Part shown: positions 33,463-44,682 of the stretch, in pieces
Layout of the letters: each line of letters starts with the position of its first letter
How positions within the stretch are numbered: position 1 is the first letter of the stretch
Assembly: GCA_019828595.1 (NCBI GenBank)
Contig: JAHQRK010000002.1
Location: 124,001 to 188,000 of the forward strand
Source of the DNA: Aphanomyces cochlioides
Lineage: Eukaryota; Oomycota; Saprolegniomycetes; Saprolegniales; Verrucalvaceae
DNA: 64,000 bases
Direction: 5' to 3'
Program-made: the position numbers and the translations under genes
Notes under the pieces: generated by a model
Databases searched by the model: none
What the model was told of the DNA's origin: nothing
Seen by the model: the letters and a program-made list of their open reading frames with translations, nothing else

Positions 33463-34206
33463 ATGAAACTGCAGCACTAACGCCCTTGAAATCTCGTTCC
33501 AAAAACTGGCTTGGTGAGGACAATTTATGTTTCAGTCACTCGAGATCACTAAAACTCCACTAAGACAGCACGTCTGGACAATTTGCAAGGTAACAGTGCT
33601 TCCAACGACTCACCTCCAAAAGCTGCTGTCGTCAATATTTGCAAGGTACGATGGACTAGCCGAGCAACCTTTACTAGCCGAATTCCTTGTAGAAATGGTT
33701 GGAACGGCAATCAAGCGGCCAAGAGCTGCAATCCACTGACTATCAAGTCGATTTAAAGCATTCTTCTGGCGGTTCGAGGAGTCTTTTGATTGCAATCAAG
33801 GACTCTGAACGTGGAACTGTCCATGGATATGGGTGGTATCTCCAGCCCAGAGTATTCAACCCTAACAAGAGTGTCAGTGACATGACGGAGTATTTGTGCA
33901 AAGAATTCGACGCCGGAGATGATGAGCCTGGGCTTTTTGCAGTGTCAGCCCGTCTGAAGCGCACCCATGAAACAACTTTTGTTTGCTGGACCAACCTGAA
34001 CAAGGATGTAAATACAAGAAGCTTTGACCTGGAAAGTTGGCAAATATGAAGTCGAGTATTGCACTGGTAATTACTCCCCAGGAAAAGTTTACTTGAAGAG
34101 CAAGCGTATTCACGTCGATCAATCCGAGAATACTCCTATAAGAGAAAAGACGACTATGAGGATCCATTGGAATTTAAACTTGCGATTGTTTGTCGCTGCC
34201 ACCTGA
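33463..34206 (+). pseudogene. TEJ7: degenerate family copy
   Basis: Exon 1 has an internal deletion that joins its first codons (ETAALTPLKS) directly to the last ones (SKNWLW). The linker exon and both intron positions remain. Exon 3 (KWLERQSSGQELQ, QVDLKHSSGGSRSLLIAIKD, SVSDMTEYLCKEF) loses its frame near 34030 through a short deletion that removes the GTAIKVLKA segment. The end (GKYEVEYCT, VYLKSKRIHV, LRLFVAAT) stops early at 34206. Confidence 0.8.
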
Positions 34207-35418
34207 CTCTCACTTCAAAAAGTGATTTGATAACTTACTCCCAGGGGATCGCTCAAACTGCGCTGTCAATTCCATGAGAATGGAAAGACCGGTAACCAAG
34301 GGCCAGTTAGATTTGCTCGCAAGCTAGCTGCCGTGTGAAGCGACGGAGGTTGCAGCAAGCAATTTTTCCATGGATAACAGGCTTTGAGATGAAAAGATCT
34401 AACAAATCCAGAAAACCTGACCGATAAACCATTGATTTGCTCACTTAGTGTACGCTTTCCACCCCAGTTCCCAAAACTGTTTCAGAGCTATTTTCACGCC
34501 AGTTTGCGGCTGTGCAATGTGGCAGTTGGAAGAGAATTGGGCACTACCAACCTTCAACTGTCGTTTCTCCAATCATGAATGACAAGAAACAAATTTCCAC
34601 CGTAGACTCACTGTCGAAGGCAGTTTTAACAAAGACTCACCAACAAAGTTTGAAAAGACAATGACATTTCAATCTTCATTAAGAGTAAAGAGAAATCATC
34701 TTTATCATTGCAATAGCTGCGATCAGTTGCGTTGTTCACATTGAAGACCCCGCAGTTGATTCAAAGTAGCAGAGCTAATCTGTAATCGACATGTAGATGA
34801 TTTTTGCCGCTTGACGCTTGACAGGCAAGTACCACATTCTTCTGGCCCTCGATCAAATCGACTCGAGCCCCAGTGGATTCATCATCCATCGATGTCTACT
34901 CTGAGTTCACAAAATAATTTGAGGCATCCCTCACCTTTAATGTCAGCAATACATCGAACGGATCGCTTGTAACTGCACCATCGATTCCATGAGACACAAG
35001 GTCGGCTACAGCGCACTGCCTGCGATACTTAGAGATGATATCACCAGCACAACTTACCTTTCATTCGTCGTTCGTATTGATCTTAATGCGATAAAAATCG
35101 TCGTTTTCCCGTCACCACATTATAAAGTACTTGGAGCTGTCAATAGCACATCGTCGAAGTCTGCCATGTTTGGATTTCTCGCATGCAAATGCCAGTTAGA
35201 AAATGCGGAGAAGAAAAAAATCGCAAGCCAACTGCCGTGTGAAGCGACTGACGTTGGGGCAAGCATCTTTTCATGGAAAAATAGACTTTGAAATGGAAAT
35301 ATTGGCAGTTGGAAGAGGATGAACATCAGAGCATCAGGTGCAACCGTCTCAAAACGTCAACAGGATTTGCAAATAGATCAAAGTTAAATTTGCTCACGAT
35401 TAGTGAGTGACAAGAGCC
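34207..35418. other. Intergenic stretch with a diverged internal duplication
   Basis: No gene seen. About 75 bp at 34321 and at 35225 are clearly related (shared CTGCCGTGTGAAGCGAC, then similar words), and CGATTCCATGAGA-like words also recur, so two flank copies of the array are present. Confidence 0.5.
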
Positions 35419-36311
35419 ATGATGGAGGGCCACGTTGAGTTCACCGATATTAGCTTTGTGTCATCTCCTCATGACAAGTTTTCCATCGTAGTCATTCCAG
35501 TGTCACGTGGGACTACTTCTCCTTGTCTGCATGTCAAATCGAGCCAAACTGGACAATTATGGTATGAAGAATCGCAGTCGATTTGGTTGGTTGACGAAGT
35601 TTGCATAGGAATGGCCATCTCGATAGTTTGTAAGATAGCAGTATGTTAAAATGCCGTCATTCGAAATGTGTGTTCGAAGTTTTGCAAGTAAGGTCTAGCT
35701 TAGAGCTCTTCCCACTCAAGATATTCTATTAGGAATGGCTAAATCTTGCTAAAGACAACAAAAATTGTAGTTCGAAATGCTATCAAGTGGATTTGAAGCA
35801 ATCTACAGAAAAGTTGATGCATCTTTTGATCGCAGTCAAACATGAATCGACTCGCTTTGTTCGAGGATATGTGTGGCAACTCCGTCCAGTTGTTTCCAGA
35901 CCCAACAAAAGCTTGCGTGCGATGATGGAGCATTTATCAAAAGCTGTGATCTCGAGACACGGCGAGCCTGTCTTGATTTATCTCGAAACAAGCTCATTGC
36001 GTCCTCGTCAGTTTGCAGTCTGGAAAACTCTTGTGAATTCAGAGTATTTTGAATTGGTGGATGGTAGCGAAGCGATCAAAGTATTGATGGAAGGGCAATA
36101 TCAAGCGACCTTGATTCGTCGGAGCACCCCGAATGTGGAGCGAAAGTTTAAACTGGCTCTTGGGAGCTGCTTAGTTCCTGCCTATGAAATCACAATTTGT
36201 GGACGAGGGGCTTCAACAACTCAAGCAATCTCAAGGAACTCGGAACTCCGATTGATTGCAAGCGACAAACCCGATGGAGGAACATACACTTTGGTCATCA
36301 AGAAGATCTAG
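35419..36311 (+). pseudogene. TEJ8: family copy with a stop in the linker exon
   Basis: The N-module (ISFVSSPHDKFSIVVIP ... LHVKSSQTGQLW) ends at the family intron position (TATG/GTATGA).  The expected linker exon (from about GAATGGCCATC) meets TAA after eight codons. Exon 3 is open from EWLNLAKDNK to 36311 (YQVDLKQSTEKLMHLLIAVK, SLRAMMEHLSKA, YFELVDGSEAIKVLMEGQYQ, LRLIASDKPDGGTYTLVIKKI). An alternative acceptor that skips the stop is possible but was not identified. Confidence 0.72.
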
Positions 36312-36628
36312 AGAGAGTTCCAATGGGCAGGAATCTAGGTCATGTCTAATTCAAATTGAATTACTTTGCCTTTCAATTGTCATCGACTGCAGAAAGACAA
36401 TAAATCGTTATCGTTGTTGCTGAAGAAGTACATCACAAGTTTAAATTCCAAAATCTCGAAGTTATTTTTGTTTAGCGACTATCGTTCCTCGAAGTGCGTC
36501 GCTCTTGGTCGATTGTACATCTTGATCGAGAAACCACTCATAGAAATCTCGCCAAGCAATGAATCCACTCGTGCGTCTATCTAGCCTTCGACATAATGCC
36601 TCGCATTCTGCCTCTCGAATTTCCATGC

Positions 36629-39600
36629 CTAAGTCATTTTCAAGTCCGCAAGGTCATCCATGTCGACAGTACCAAGTCGTCGAGCGACATTTGCAAACTC
36701 GGTGCGTTTGAGCTGCTCCGGGTCGTCTGAATAGATCGTCGAACTTGCACAGAATGCACTCCATGCTTGATTTCGTCGTGCCATTTGGACATACTGCTCC
36801 TGCACTGCAAAAGACAACTTGTGGCTTAATTTGACATGGTTGGAGAAAAACCGAGCTAGAACAGACTGCACTCAATCCAAGGCAAGAGGCTAAACGCTTA
36901 CCTTTGAACCGCTCTCGCTCAGTATCGTCCAGAGTTCGATTGTATTTTGCCGTGATGGTGTAGGAATTCGCCTTGTCTTGGTCAAACGACGGTGGTTTTA
37001 CAGCTGGAGAAAGCAACTCCGATGCTAACTGAACGCAAGTTGCATTGTTGGACAATGGTAGCTCCAATGCCATTTTTTTTGTAGCCTCTGGCACACCTTT
37101 GATCACTTCACTGTCAACATCGTCTTCGAATTCCAAGCCTTTCGACACTTCAAATCGCTTCTTTTCCTGCCGAATCTGCCGCCACATTGCCTTGGACTGT
37201 TCTTTCTTGACGAGCATGTCCTGGGCGTGGATTTTCGCCACCATGTTGCCAAAGACGGTCGTTCTTTCACGGACAAGCCGTGCACTCTGCGGTCTCGCTT
37301 GATTTCCACCTGCTGCTTGTGGTCTACTCGGAGGTTGCTGTGGTTTCTGTGGTTTTTGTGGCGGTGGCGGGTGTGGTTTGAGCACGGGTGGCTTGTTATT
37401 GAGGCGAGGACTGCGGATGATCTTTGCGACTTTTTCTTCGAGTTTTTCCATCTCCTGGTTGTGTCTCCGTTGTAGTTCCTCTCGTTCCTGCTGGACTCGA
37501 GCGAGTTTCTCGGCGTGTTTTAGCGCTGCAGCTTGCTGCTGTCGTTTCCGTTCAATTTGAATCGCGTCGCACTGCTGGTGCCATTTCAATTGCTTGGCTT
37601 TTGTCGCTGCAATCGACCGCTTCTCGGTGTTTTGGAGGCGTTCTTTGTTGCTTTGAACGATGAGATGGCGTTCTTGCTGCGAGTGGATTTTCGTCTCATG
37701 GACAGACGTGACGATTTCGTCCAAATTGGTACAAACTGGAGTCAGTAATGCAGTTGGAGGTATTGAAAGCTTGAGCATTTGGTCGTAGAGCCTTTGCGCT
37801 GTCTGGTTGACGTACGTTGTGATCGTGTCGACGTCGGATAAATGTCGTTGAAAGGTCGATTCAGGGTGAAATCTTGTCTGGACGGCATGGAGATCTTGTA
37901 CAGCTTGTTGCGCTGAAGCTATGGCGTTGAAAATCCGGTGGTCGTTGTTCTTCGTTGGTTTTTTCAATGGTGGAGAAGATAGTGGAGCTGAGCTTGCGAT
38001 CTCTCGAGGGGCTTCGACGTGGCGTAAATGCGTCAAGACTGTCAAAAGTCGTAGTGGTGCATCCGTGCCGTCAAAGAGCTCAAAGAATGGATGGCTGGAA
38101 TTCATCACGCTGTTGGTTTCCATGGCTTTATAGAGAAGACTTTGCCAAACCCAACTGTCGTGGCAAATATATTCCAGCTTCAGTGGAATCAACGATGCAA
38201 ATAGACGCAATAATTCCTCGACAAAGGCAGAGCTCCACGTCTTTGTCAGCGCTTCTAAGTGCAAGCGCGTACTCAAATAGGTAACGAGATCCCGCCATGA
38301 AATACTAGCCGATTGCTCGAATGTTTGGACAAGTCCTGCCAGTGGTGGAGAATCTTCCAGGTAAATCTGCAAGTCCGCATGCTCATGGAGAGCGTCGTAG
38401 AGAAGAAATCGATTCACAGGAGGTTCGATCGAATTTCGGATCCTTTGCGCTTTCTTCAGCAGTGTCATCTACAAAAGATCCCATGAAATTTAGTCTACAG
38501 AGAGTTTAGGACGAACCACATCTTTATCCCGAGTAAAGATAGACGCGATATCTTGGACTTCAGACGTTAATAAGGATCTAGACAGTGGCGGGACTTCTCT
38601 TGGCGTTGTAATATATCCGATGAGGTGTACTTCAGGGTCAGGAACACTGCTCCATTCGTATAAACTGTCTGCAATCGGTGGATAGCACCACAATTTCGGT
38701 AAATGTGTCTTGGTGTTATAGAATTCATAGACCGCCGTCGCGACGGACGCGCTGTGGGTTTGAATAATGTCGTGGAGATATTGAATAAAGCCATCTTGGT
38801 CTGGAAGTCGGCATTCGTCCTTGCAGTTTTGTTCGTAGAGCTGTTGAAACTTGGATGGGATCGAAAAAACCCGAAGCCACGGCATGGTGAGACCGTTCTC
38901 CTTGTTGAGAATGTCCTGGTTCGCTGGGTTTTCATACGCCAAGGCACAAATACAACGGGCAGCAGCAAGTCGTAGCCCTCGGTCAATTGCCTGCAGGTCT
39001 TGAAAGACGAAATGCATCCGTCGGTGGTTATTCTACAAAAGATACAATGCTTAAGAGAGCGTGGGCAGTATTTTGTACCTCTATGGTTTTCAACTCGGCT
39101 CCAATTTGAGTTTGCCACGCAACGGAGCTTTGGCAATGCTCTAGGATGGAATGGTACGTCTGAAGCTTGAGCCGCACGTCTGTGACGTCGAATTGCTTGG
39201 CAAATAATGGACCAACATGGCTGAGAGGTGTGATTTCTGGCTTATCGTCGCGCCGTGGCGTGGTTTCGAATTGAAAGATCGACGTGCAGTACAAGAACGC
39301 AACGCCTTGAGTTTCAATATTGACATAGACCGATTCGCCAGAGTCTATTTGATCTCTTTAGCTGATTTCAGAGACGCCAAGTGAAATACCAAGACGAATC
39401 TGTGCTAGTGGAGCTGAAAAGCCAACGACGAGACCTTTCTTGCCGTTCTTGAGGCGAACTTTCCACTGGAGTGGATTGTCTGGAGCTGGAAAACTCTCGA
39501 CGACGGCTTTCTTACTACGGCAGGAGCTTAGGTTTAAAGATTGTAGAAAGATCCAACGGTGGAAGAGAAGCTTGCTGGATAAACTTCACGCTGTCGTCGA

Positions 39601-39802
39601 TGCCAAACCATGCTTCTTCGCCATCGTCTACTCAATCGAGTCCATTGGAAGAGTGTGACGAACAGGACGTACCAAAATGTACCAGGAGTGTGTTGTGGTG
39701 TTCGTTGTAGCCTTTGACGACGCCTTTTGTCAAGGAATCTTCGCCTGGTCGAGTTATACTGACGAGATACCCCACGGGATCTTTCACCGACTCAGGCAGC
39801 AT
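36629..39802 (-). CDS. Coiled-coil protein with Tudor-like N-terminus, multi-exon
   Basis: Minus strand from ATG 39802 (MLPESVKDPVGYLV) to TAG 36629. Introns read as GT-AG: about 39658-39702, 39345-39389, 39033-39078, 38469-38516 and 36805-36901 (97 bp). One junction near 39515-39545 I could not resolve. The N-terminus (GVVKGYNEHHNTLLVHF ... DDGEEAW) resembles a Tudor-type barrel. The large exon has an Arg/Gln/Glu-rich coiled coil (KLARVQQEREELQRRHNQEM) and a Pro-rich stretch (HPPPPQKPQKP). The end is RRLGTVDMDDLADLKMT. No family name is recognised. Part of it is copied at 50.7 kb. Confidence 0.72.
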
Positions 39803-40027
39803 CGCTCGACATAAGCGGGAAAACCGTTTCAAACCTTGTCAAGGCAGTTACACCATGAAACGCTCAATAGGTTCTAGACGTTTGAGCCTTACAGGAACAA
39901 TGCTATCAGTTCTTTCTCCGTTAACGACATTCTGGAATCAATGGACCCATTTTGATGTGAATGGACAAGCCCTATTCCCCCTTTCATCGCAATTAATTCA
40001 CAAACTGTTTTCCTTCTTGGTTCTCAA

Positions 40028-41578
40028 ATGACTGGTTCCCATCATGAAGTCCCCGCATGCTTGGTCGAGCTGAAGAATGGTGTATTTCCATCCTCTGACG
40101 ACCAATTTCGAGTTCAAGTCACCGCGAGGAATCTAGATTTCCCGATCATGATCTGAATGGAGTCGAAACTAACCAAGGCACAATGGTCGGCTCTTGTTGA
40201 CACGCCAATTGTACTGACAGTCTGGCATGTCTAGGCAATGCCACGTGAATTCTGTGAGCCATCAACATTGTGCTTGTGTCTTGCCCACACGGGTCATCGT
40301 GGCAGCTCTCGAGGTGAGGTACTTCGTCACGATTGTATTGTTTGTTCTACTCAAATTTTCCTCCGGCGATTGGTTGAATCAACCGCCGGCGAATCACCAG
40401 ACCTCTGAAATATAATGCAAATATCAATTTTAGAAGGTTATTTTGGTCCTTAGTTGTCGGGACTGTACACGAAATCGATGAAGCATTGTCGCTGCGCTGG
40501 CGAGGCCAGTGACCTCTCCACTCAACGTGAAGAGCGCTGATTAATGTGGAATGCTCTACGAGATGAGGTCGCCCTGCGAAGTCATTCAGAGTCATAGAGA
40601 TTAAGTGCCACCCCCAGCATTTTTTCACACAAACTTAGGTCAGTTTTCAGCCAATCAATTGAAAGTAAAATTATTTTTAGCCAATCATATCGTCTGGTCG
40701 ATTTGGAGGCGATTGGAAATATCGCAATTTGGCAAATTTGGACGAAAATCACAATATTGACAAGTGTATCGTACAGCACGGTCTAAAGGCTGAAGATAAC
40801 TCGTGCAAGGTGGATGTTGTTGTTACCGAGAGCAATTTGCAGCTATCCCTTGTGGTCGAATTATTTGATGAGATGCCTTTTGAGTACGTGTTCAAATTGA
40901 ATCCAATTCAACTCGACGACGTTGGCTTGCTGGAGGCCAAACTTCGAGATGTAGTTGAAGAAGTGACCAAATTGCAACGCGTTTGGATTTCTCGTGGATG
41001 GGAAGATCTACTTGGCTTCTTTGTCTTTCAATTGCCTTCAAGACTCTGCTCTTGGGTTCGCAATCTGTGGGTCATCTCGGCCCCGTGTATCCAACGACTT
41101 ATGGACACTCTGGTCCAATTTTTCTCCAAGAATTGTATTCTACATCTTGCACTTGTTATCGCTCTTTTCAGTCTTTTTCTTCCAGAACAACCCGACATTC
41201 CAAGTCAAGACCAACCTGACAGTCCAAGCCAAGAGGTCTTTCGGGCATTCTCAAGTAGTAAGGATTACCGGGGACTATGATCTGGAATCCCAGTAATCCA
41301 AGCCACCCAATGTGGATATCATCACCAATGCAACATATTCAAATCGTCAAACCCGGAAAATATACTGCTGTGGTAGAGGCGAATCTGGCTATAGGGATCG
41401 AGTCGAAGCTACATTGGTTGTCGACAGTGGTGTTATTGCAGCAGCTTATGATTGCGATAACGCTGTTGAGCTCACCCATACGTTTCGAGTCAAATCAAGT
41501 GCATCGTTGAGTGTTCGGATTAGTCGTGGTGAAATGAGGAAAATGATCCTCGAATTGAGTCGCTCGTACGATGTTTGA
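40028..41578 (+). pseudogene. TEJ9: membrane-type family copy, degenerate
   Basis: Exon 1 from ATG 40028 (VELKNGVFPSSDDQFRVQV) carries TGA in place of the Trp of the IWLES motif seen in TEJ11. Introns begin at the family positions (40186 and 40314). The second is about 460 bp instead of about 40 (acceptor near 40777), so it has taken in extra DNA. Exon 3 has NLQLSLVVELFD, a coiled-coil-like EAKLRDVVEEV and two hydrophobic segments (around LLGFFVFQLPS and CILHLALVIALFSLFL). Two frame changes near 41270 and 41380 break the C-terminal module (HIQIVKPGKYTAVV, ATLVVDSGVIAAA, MILELSRSYDV). Confidence 0.78.
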
Positions 41579-42175
41579 GGTTGACCTGCTTTGTCGAACG
41601 ATTGTTGCTCCCCCATGTCTATGGATATGCCACATAATTGTCAAAAATAAACTCTTGTGTTCAAAATGACATTTGTCGAGTTCACCCTACAAACTTTGCG
41701 CAATTTCTATATCACTCATTTCTTACAGGGTTTCCGCTTTAATTATCCATGATAACGCTGGCTTATTAGCCAAACACGATGAATACAACGTTTTTCTCAA
41801 GACCGGCTGTCGTTCTTTTATGATGTCTGTCAGTTGTTTCTCAATTCTTCTGCCAGTTGACTACTTTGACTGTTTTGCTGGCACTTCCAACTGCTGCTCT
41901 ATTTGTGGTATAAAGAATTTCTGCCATTTCACGACTGAACCGGCAATTAACTGCAGGTATACAATGTAAACAATCATGCTTTATTACGTTAGTAATCAAT
42001 GGAGACGAGGATTATGCAAGCATGTCTTTTTCTGAGCCTATCCACTAACCAATCAGAATCTGTTCTTGATTCCTTTAACCAATCAAAATTATTACATTCC
42101 CATCCTTTCTGGCAATCAATCTGCACGTTCAGCCTTCTTAACTTCAGTATTAAGACAAAGCTTGATCTCTCTGAT

Positions 42176-42685
42176 GGGCGGGTCTGGATGCCACCAAAAA
42201 TGGCATAAAAATGCCAAAAAATGCCATAATTCGAAATATGCCATAATTTTCAATTTTGACTGTCTGGATGCCACCTTCTCAAAGATTTTTTGTCACAATT
42301 TTCTGGAGTTTTGGCCAAATTATGACATATTTTCGTCATGAACACACTGATCGAGTCAAGCTTGAGAGAGATTCAGCTCGTCATCTCTACAAAAATACAC
42401 GCACACACTATATATTATCACTGTTGCATGTTCTAACACTCTGAGAATCGAGCCTTGCTCATCTCTGGCTCCTTTCAAAGTTTCCGATAGGAAGTGACTG
42501 ACACAGCAGTACGACAACAATCGCCTGCACCGGTTATGTTGAAGTTTCTTGTCGGCCACAAGTTGTGGCATCCAGACAAATCACAAATTCTACAACTATT
42601 CCATTTTAAATTGTGAATTTGGAAAATTTTTGCAAAATGTTCAGTTTTATGGAATAAAAAAATTGATGGGCATCCAGACCAGCCC
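42176..42685. mobile_element. MITE-like element with nested inverted repeats
   Basis: The outer inverted repeats are GGGCGGGTCTGGATGCC (42176-42192) and the complement of GGGCTGGTCTGGATGCC (42669-42685). An inner perfect pair TGTCTGGATGCCAC lies at 42261-42274 and inverted at 42565-42578. It is AT-rich, without coding capacity, and has ATGCCATAA-type repeats after the left end. No clear target duplication. The flanking 41579-42175 and 42686-43192 show no gene. Confidence 0.65.
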
Positions 42686-43192
42686 TAAGTTATGTACAAG
42701 TGCAGTAGACAATGACCGTCGTGATTTGGCGCACGAATGCAAGTCTTCCCTCATTCAGCATGACCAAATCGATTATTTTTGCTAATCATGCCGTCGACAG
42801 ACTAAAGTACCCGATCGTCAAATGTGATATTAATCCCATTAAGGAGGGAAATCACAGCGTGCTTCAAGGGGAGTTCCATGGTTCATCTCTAGCGAAAACA
42901 CGGAACTCCCCTCGAGTATATTACTGTGTTGTTAAGCATATTCTGTGAGTGGCAACCGGATTCCAACAGCAAACCTGTCGACGATTTGGCAGTCGAAGCT
43001 GTATGGCCAACGAAAGCTGGGATGCCCCGTGACCACCAATGCACATGCTTAGATCGAAACGAGAACAGCCTGCGGCCCTCTGCTCGTCGAGCTTTCAACA
43101 ACACACGATTGCTCACAGAAAAGATTGCAGCAGTATTCTCTGGCTTTGCAGCCAGCTTTCACAAGTATTCAATGAATAATATACACACAGCA

Positions 43193-43585
43193 TCAATTTT
43201 CGTCCATAAATAGAGCCAATGCTTCGACTGTCAAGTCGACGGAATTGTCGGCAAGTGGGATGTCGTGGTCTCGATGCCACCTACAAAATCCCCTTGAAGT
43301 GATCGCATCGTAAAAACAAGGCGGTTGTGCTTGGCATTTGAATGGCATTGTGTCCTTTGACCTCTGTGACCGATGTCGGAAACAGAATCCAAACGAACGG
43401 GCCTTTCCATGGCACCCAGCGGCACGGCATTCCGGCTTGCCGCCATGGCGAACGCAGTGGCGACGGGCGTAGCAGAGATTCCTGCAACCGTGAGTTTCAC
43501 AGATTGCGCGGATTCGGTGGTCTTCGCATCTGTCCGACGAACCTTCCGTGGGGTTTGAGCAGCATTTGAAATAGCATTTCGGCAT
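43193..43585 (-). CDS. Small Cys/His-rich zinc-finger protein (WRKY19-like repeats)
   Basis: An intact 130-aa ORF from ATG 43585. It consists of repeated fingers of the form C-x4-C...C-x2-H (CETHGCRNLCYARRHCVRHGG, split here as CETHGC and CVRHGG; then CRAAGC and CFRHR; then CFYDAITSRGFCRWH). These units resemble the short zinc-binding repeats of many oomycete proteins annotated as WRKY19-like; no WRKY domain is present. It is much shorter than typical members. It could be a small regulatory protein or a fragment of a longer one. Confidence 0.62.
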   Translation of the reverse strand: MPKCYFKCCSNPTEGSSDRCEDHRIRAICETHGCRNLCYARRHCVRHGGKPECRAAGCHGKARSFGFCFRHRSQRSKDTMPFKCQAQPPCFYDAITSRGFCRWHRDHDIPLADNSVDLTVEALALFMDEN

Positions 43586-43916
43586 ATTGGGGAATTCTCA
43601 AAAGTGAATATCGACGAAGGGTGGCAAAGGGTCCTCGTGGGAACGAGCTCGAATCGAAATAATCACTGAAGAAGAATCTAAGCGAACAAATCTGTAAGAA
43701 TGCATTAGACTTTTACTATGCAGACCATCAAGTTTAGTAGATTTGTCCAACAAGACAGGCTACAAGTATCAATTATCTCGGTGAGATTCCAAGGTTCATG
43801 GAGTTGGTCGAGCAAATGTTCTGGCAGCGTTTTGGTTTCAGTGGGTTCCACTTCGCAGTGACTCAAATTTCAATGTCCACGTCACGTTCCCTCGGTATAG
43901 AATGGAAAACTATTTA

Positions 43917-44682
43917 CAGTCTTACCTCGATATAGTGACCCCACTATAAAATAATAACCTATGATATTAATAACAAATATTGATTTATACAATAATTTAT
44001 ACAGTATATCTGAATTGTTGCTGTAGATTTGAGACAACCTCGCCAAAATGATCAATGCGAGATAAGTTAACATGATACTTCGGTTGTAATATACACGACA
44101 GTACAAGATACATGGTTAGTTCGCGTAAGAGATAATCTTCGATATTGGTTGCTAGACAAGTAACATCGGGTAGGATTGTCCATTGACTTGAATCTACGGG
44201 AATTTGACAATTTGCAAGTTGTGCAATTGGGACATGTTGGGGACGCAAGTTCCTTCAGGGATGAGTCGGTGCCTGAGAGGCTACAAGAGTACACGAAGAT
44301 TGTATTGATGGTTAGCTCCCAGTCTACCTGCATGAATGGTGCATATAGCTTCTTGTGTTCGACTTCTCTAAGTCTATAGAAGTTGCTTCTAATAATATAA
44401 CATCCGAAGCTTACAAGCTTCCTGTGACCGTGCTGCATCAATAATGCAATCCTCTGAGATGGACGGACATTTTCAACGAGTATCAAATACCTGGATGACA
44501 TGCTAAATAGACAAAAAGACGATGATAATTACAACACAATTATGTAAGAGATAGCGGCAATAAGATTGCCAGAACCTGCACTTAAGCTTGGGATGGCTAA
44601 CTGTATAAAATAATAATATCCCTCTCAAATAACCCTTAATAGTTTAAGTGTACTACGGGGTCACTATATCGAGGTAAGACTG
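43917..44682. mobile_element. pogo/Tigger-like MITE with 26-bp TIRs
   Basis: Perfect 26-bp inverted repeats (43917-43942 and 44657-44682) starting CAGTCTTACCTCGATATA, with TA on both sides (43915-43916, 44683-44684). The CAGT...ACCTCG start is typical of pogo/Tigger ends. Length is 766 bp, AT-rich, with no transposase. A 144-codon minus ORF (44067-44501) inside shows no recognisable domain. Confidence 0.85.

Noticed and set aside
36654..36900. C-terminal tail of the 604-codon ORF of the coiled-coil gene
   Set aside because: The tail from GKRLASCLG reads through an intron; splicing at 36901/36804 gives the better C-terminus in another frame.
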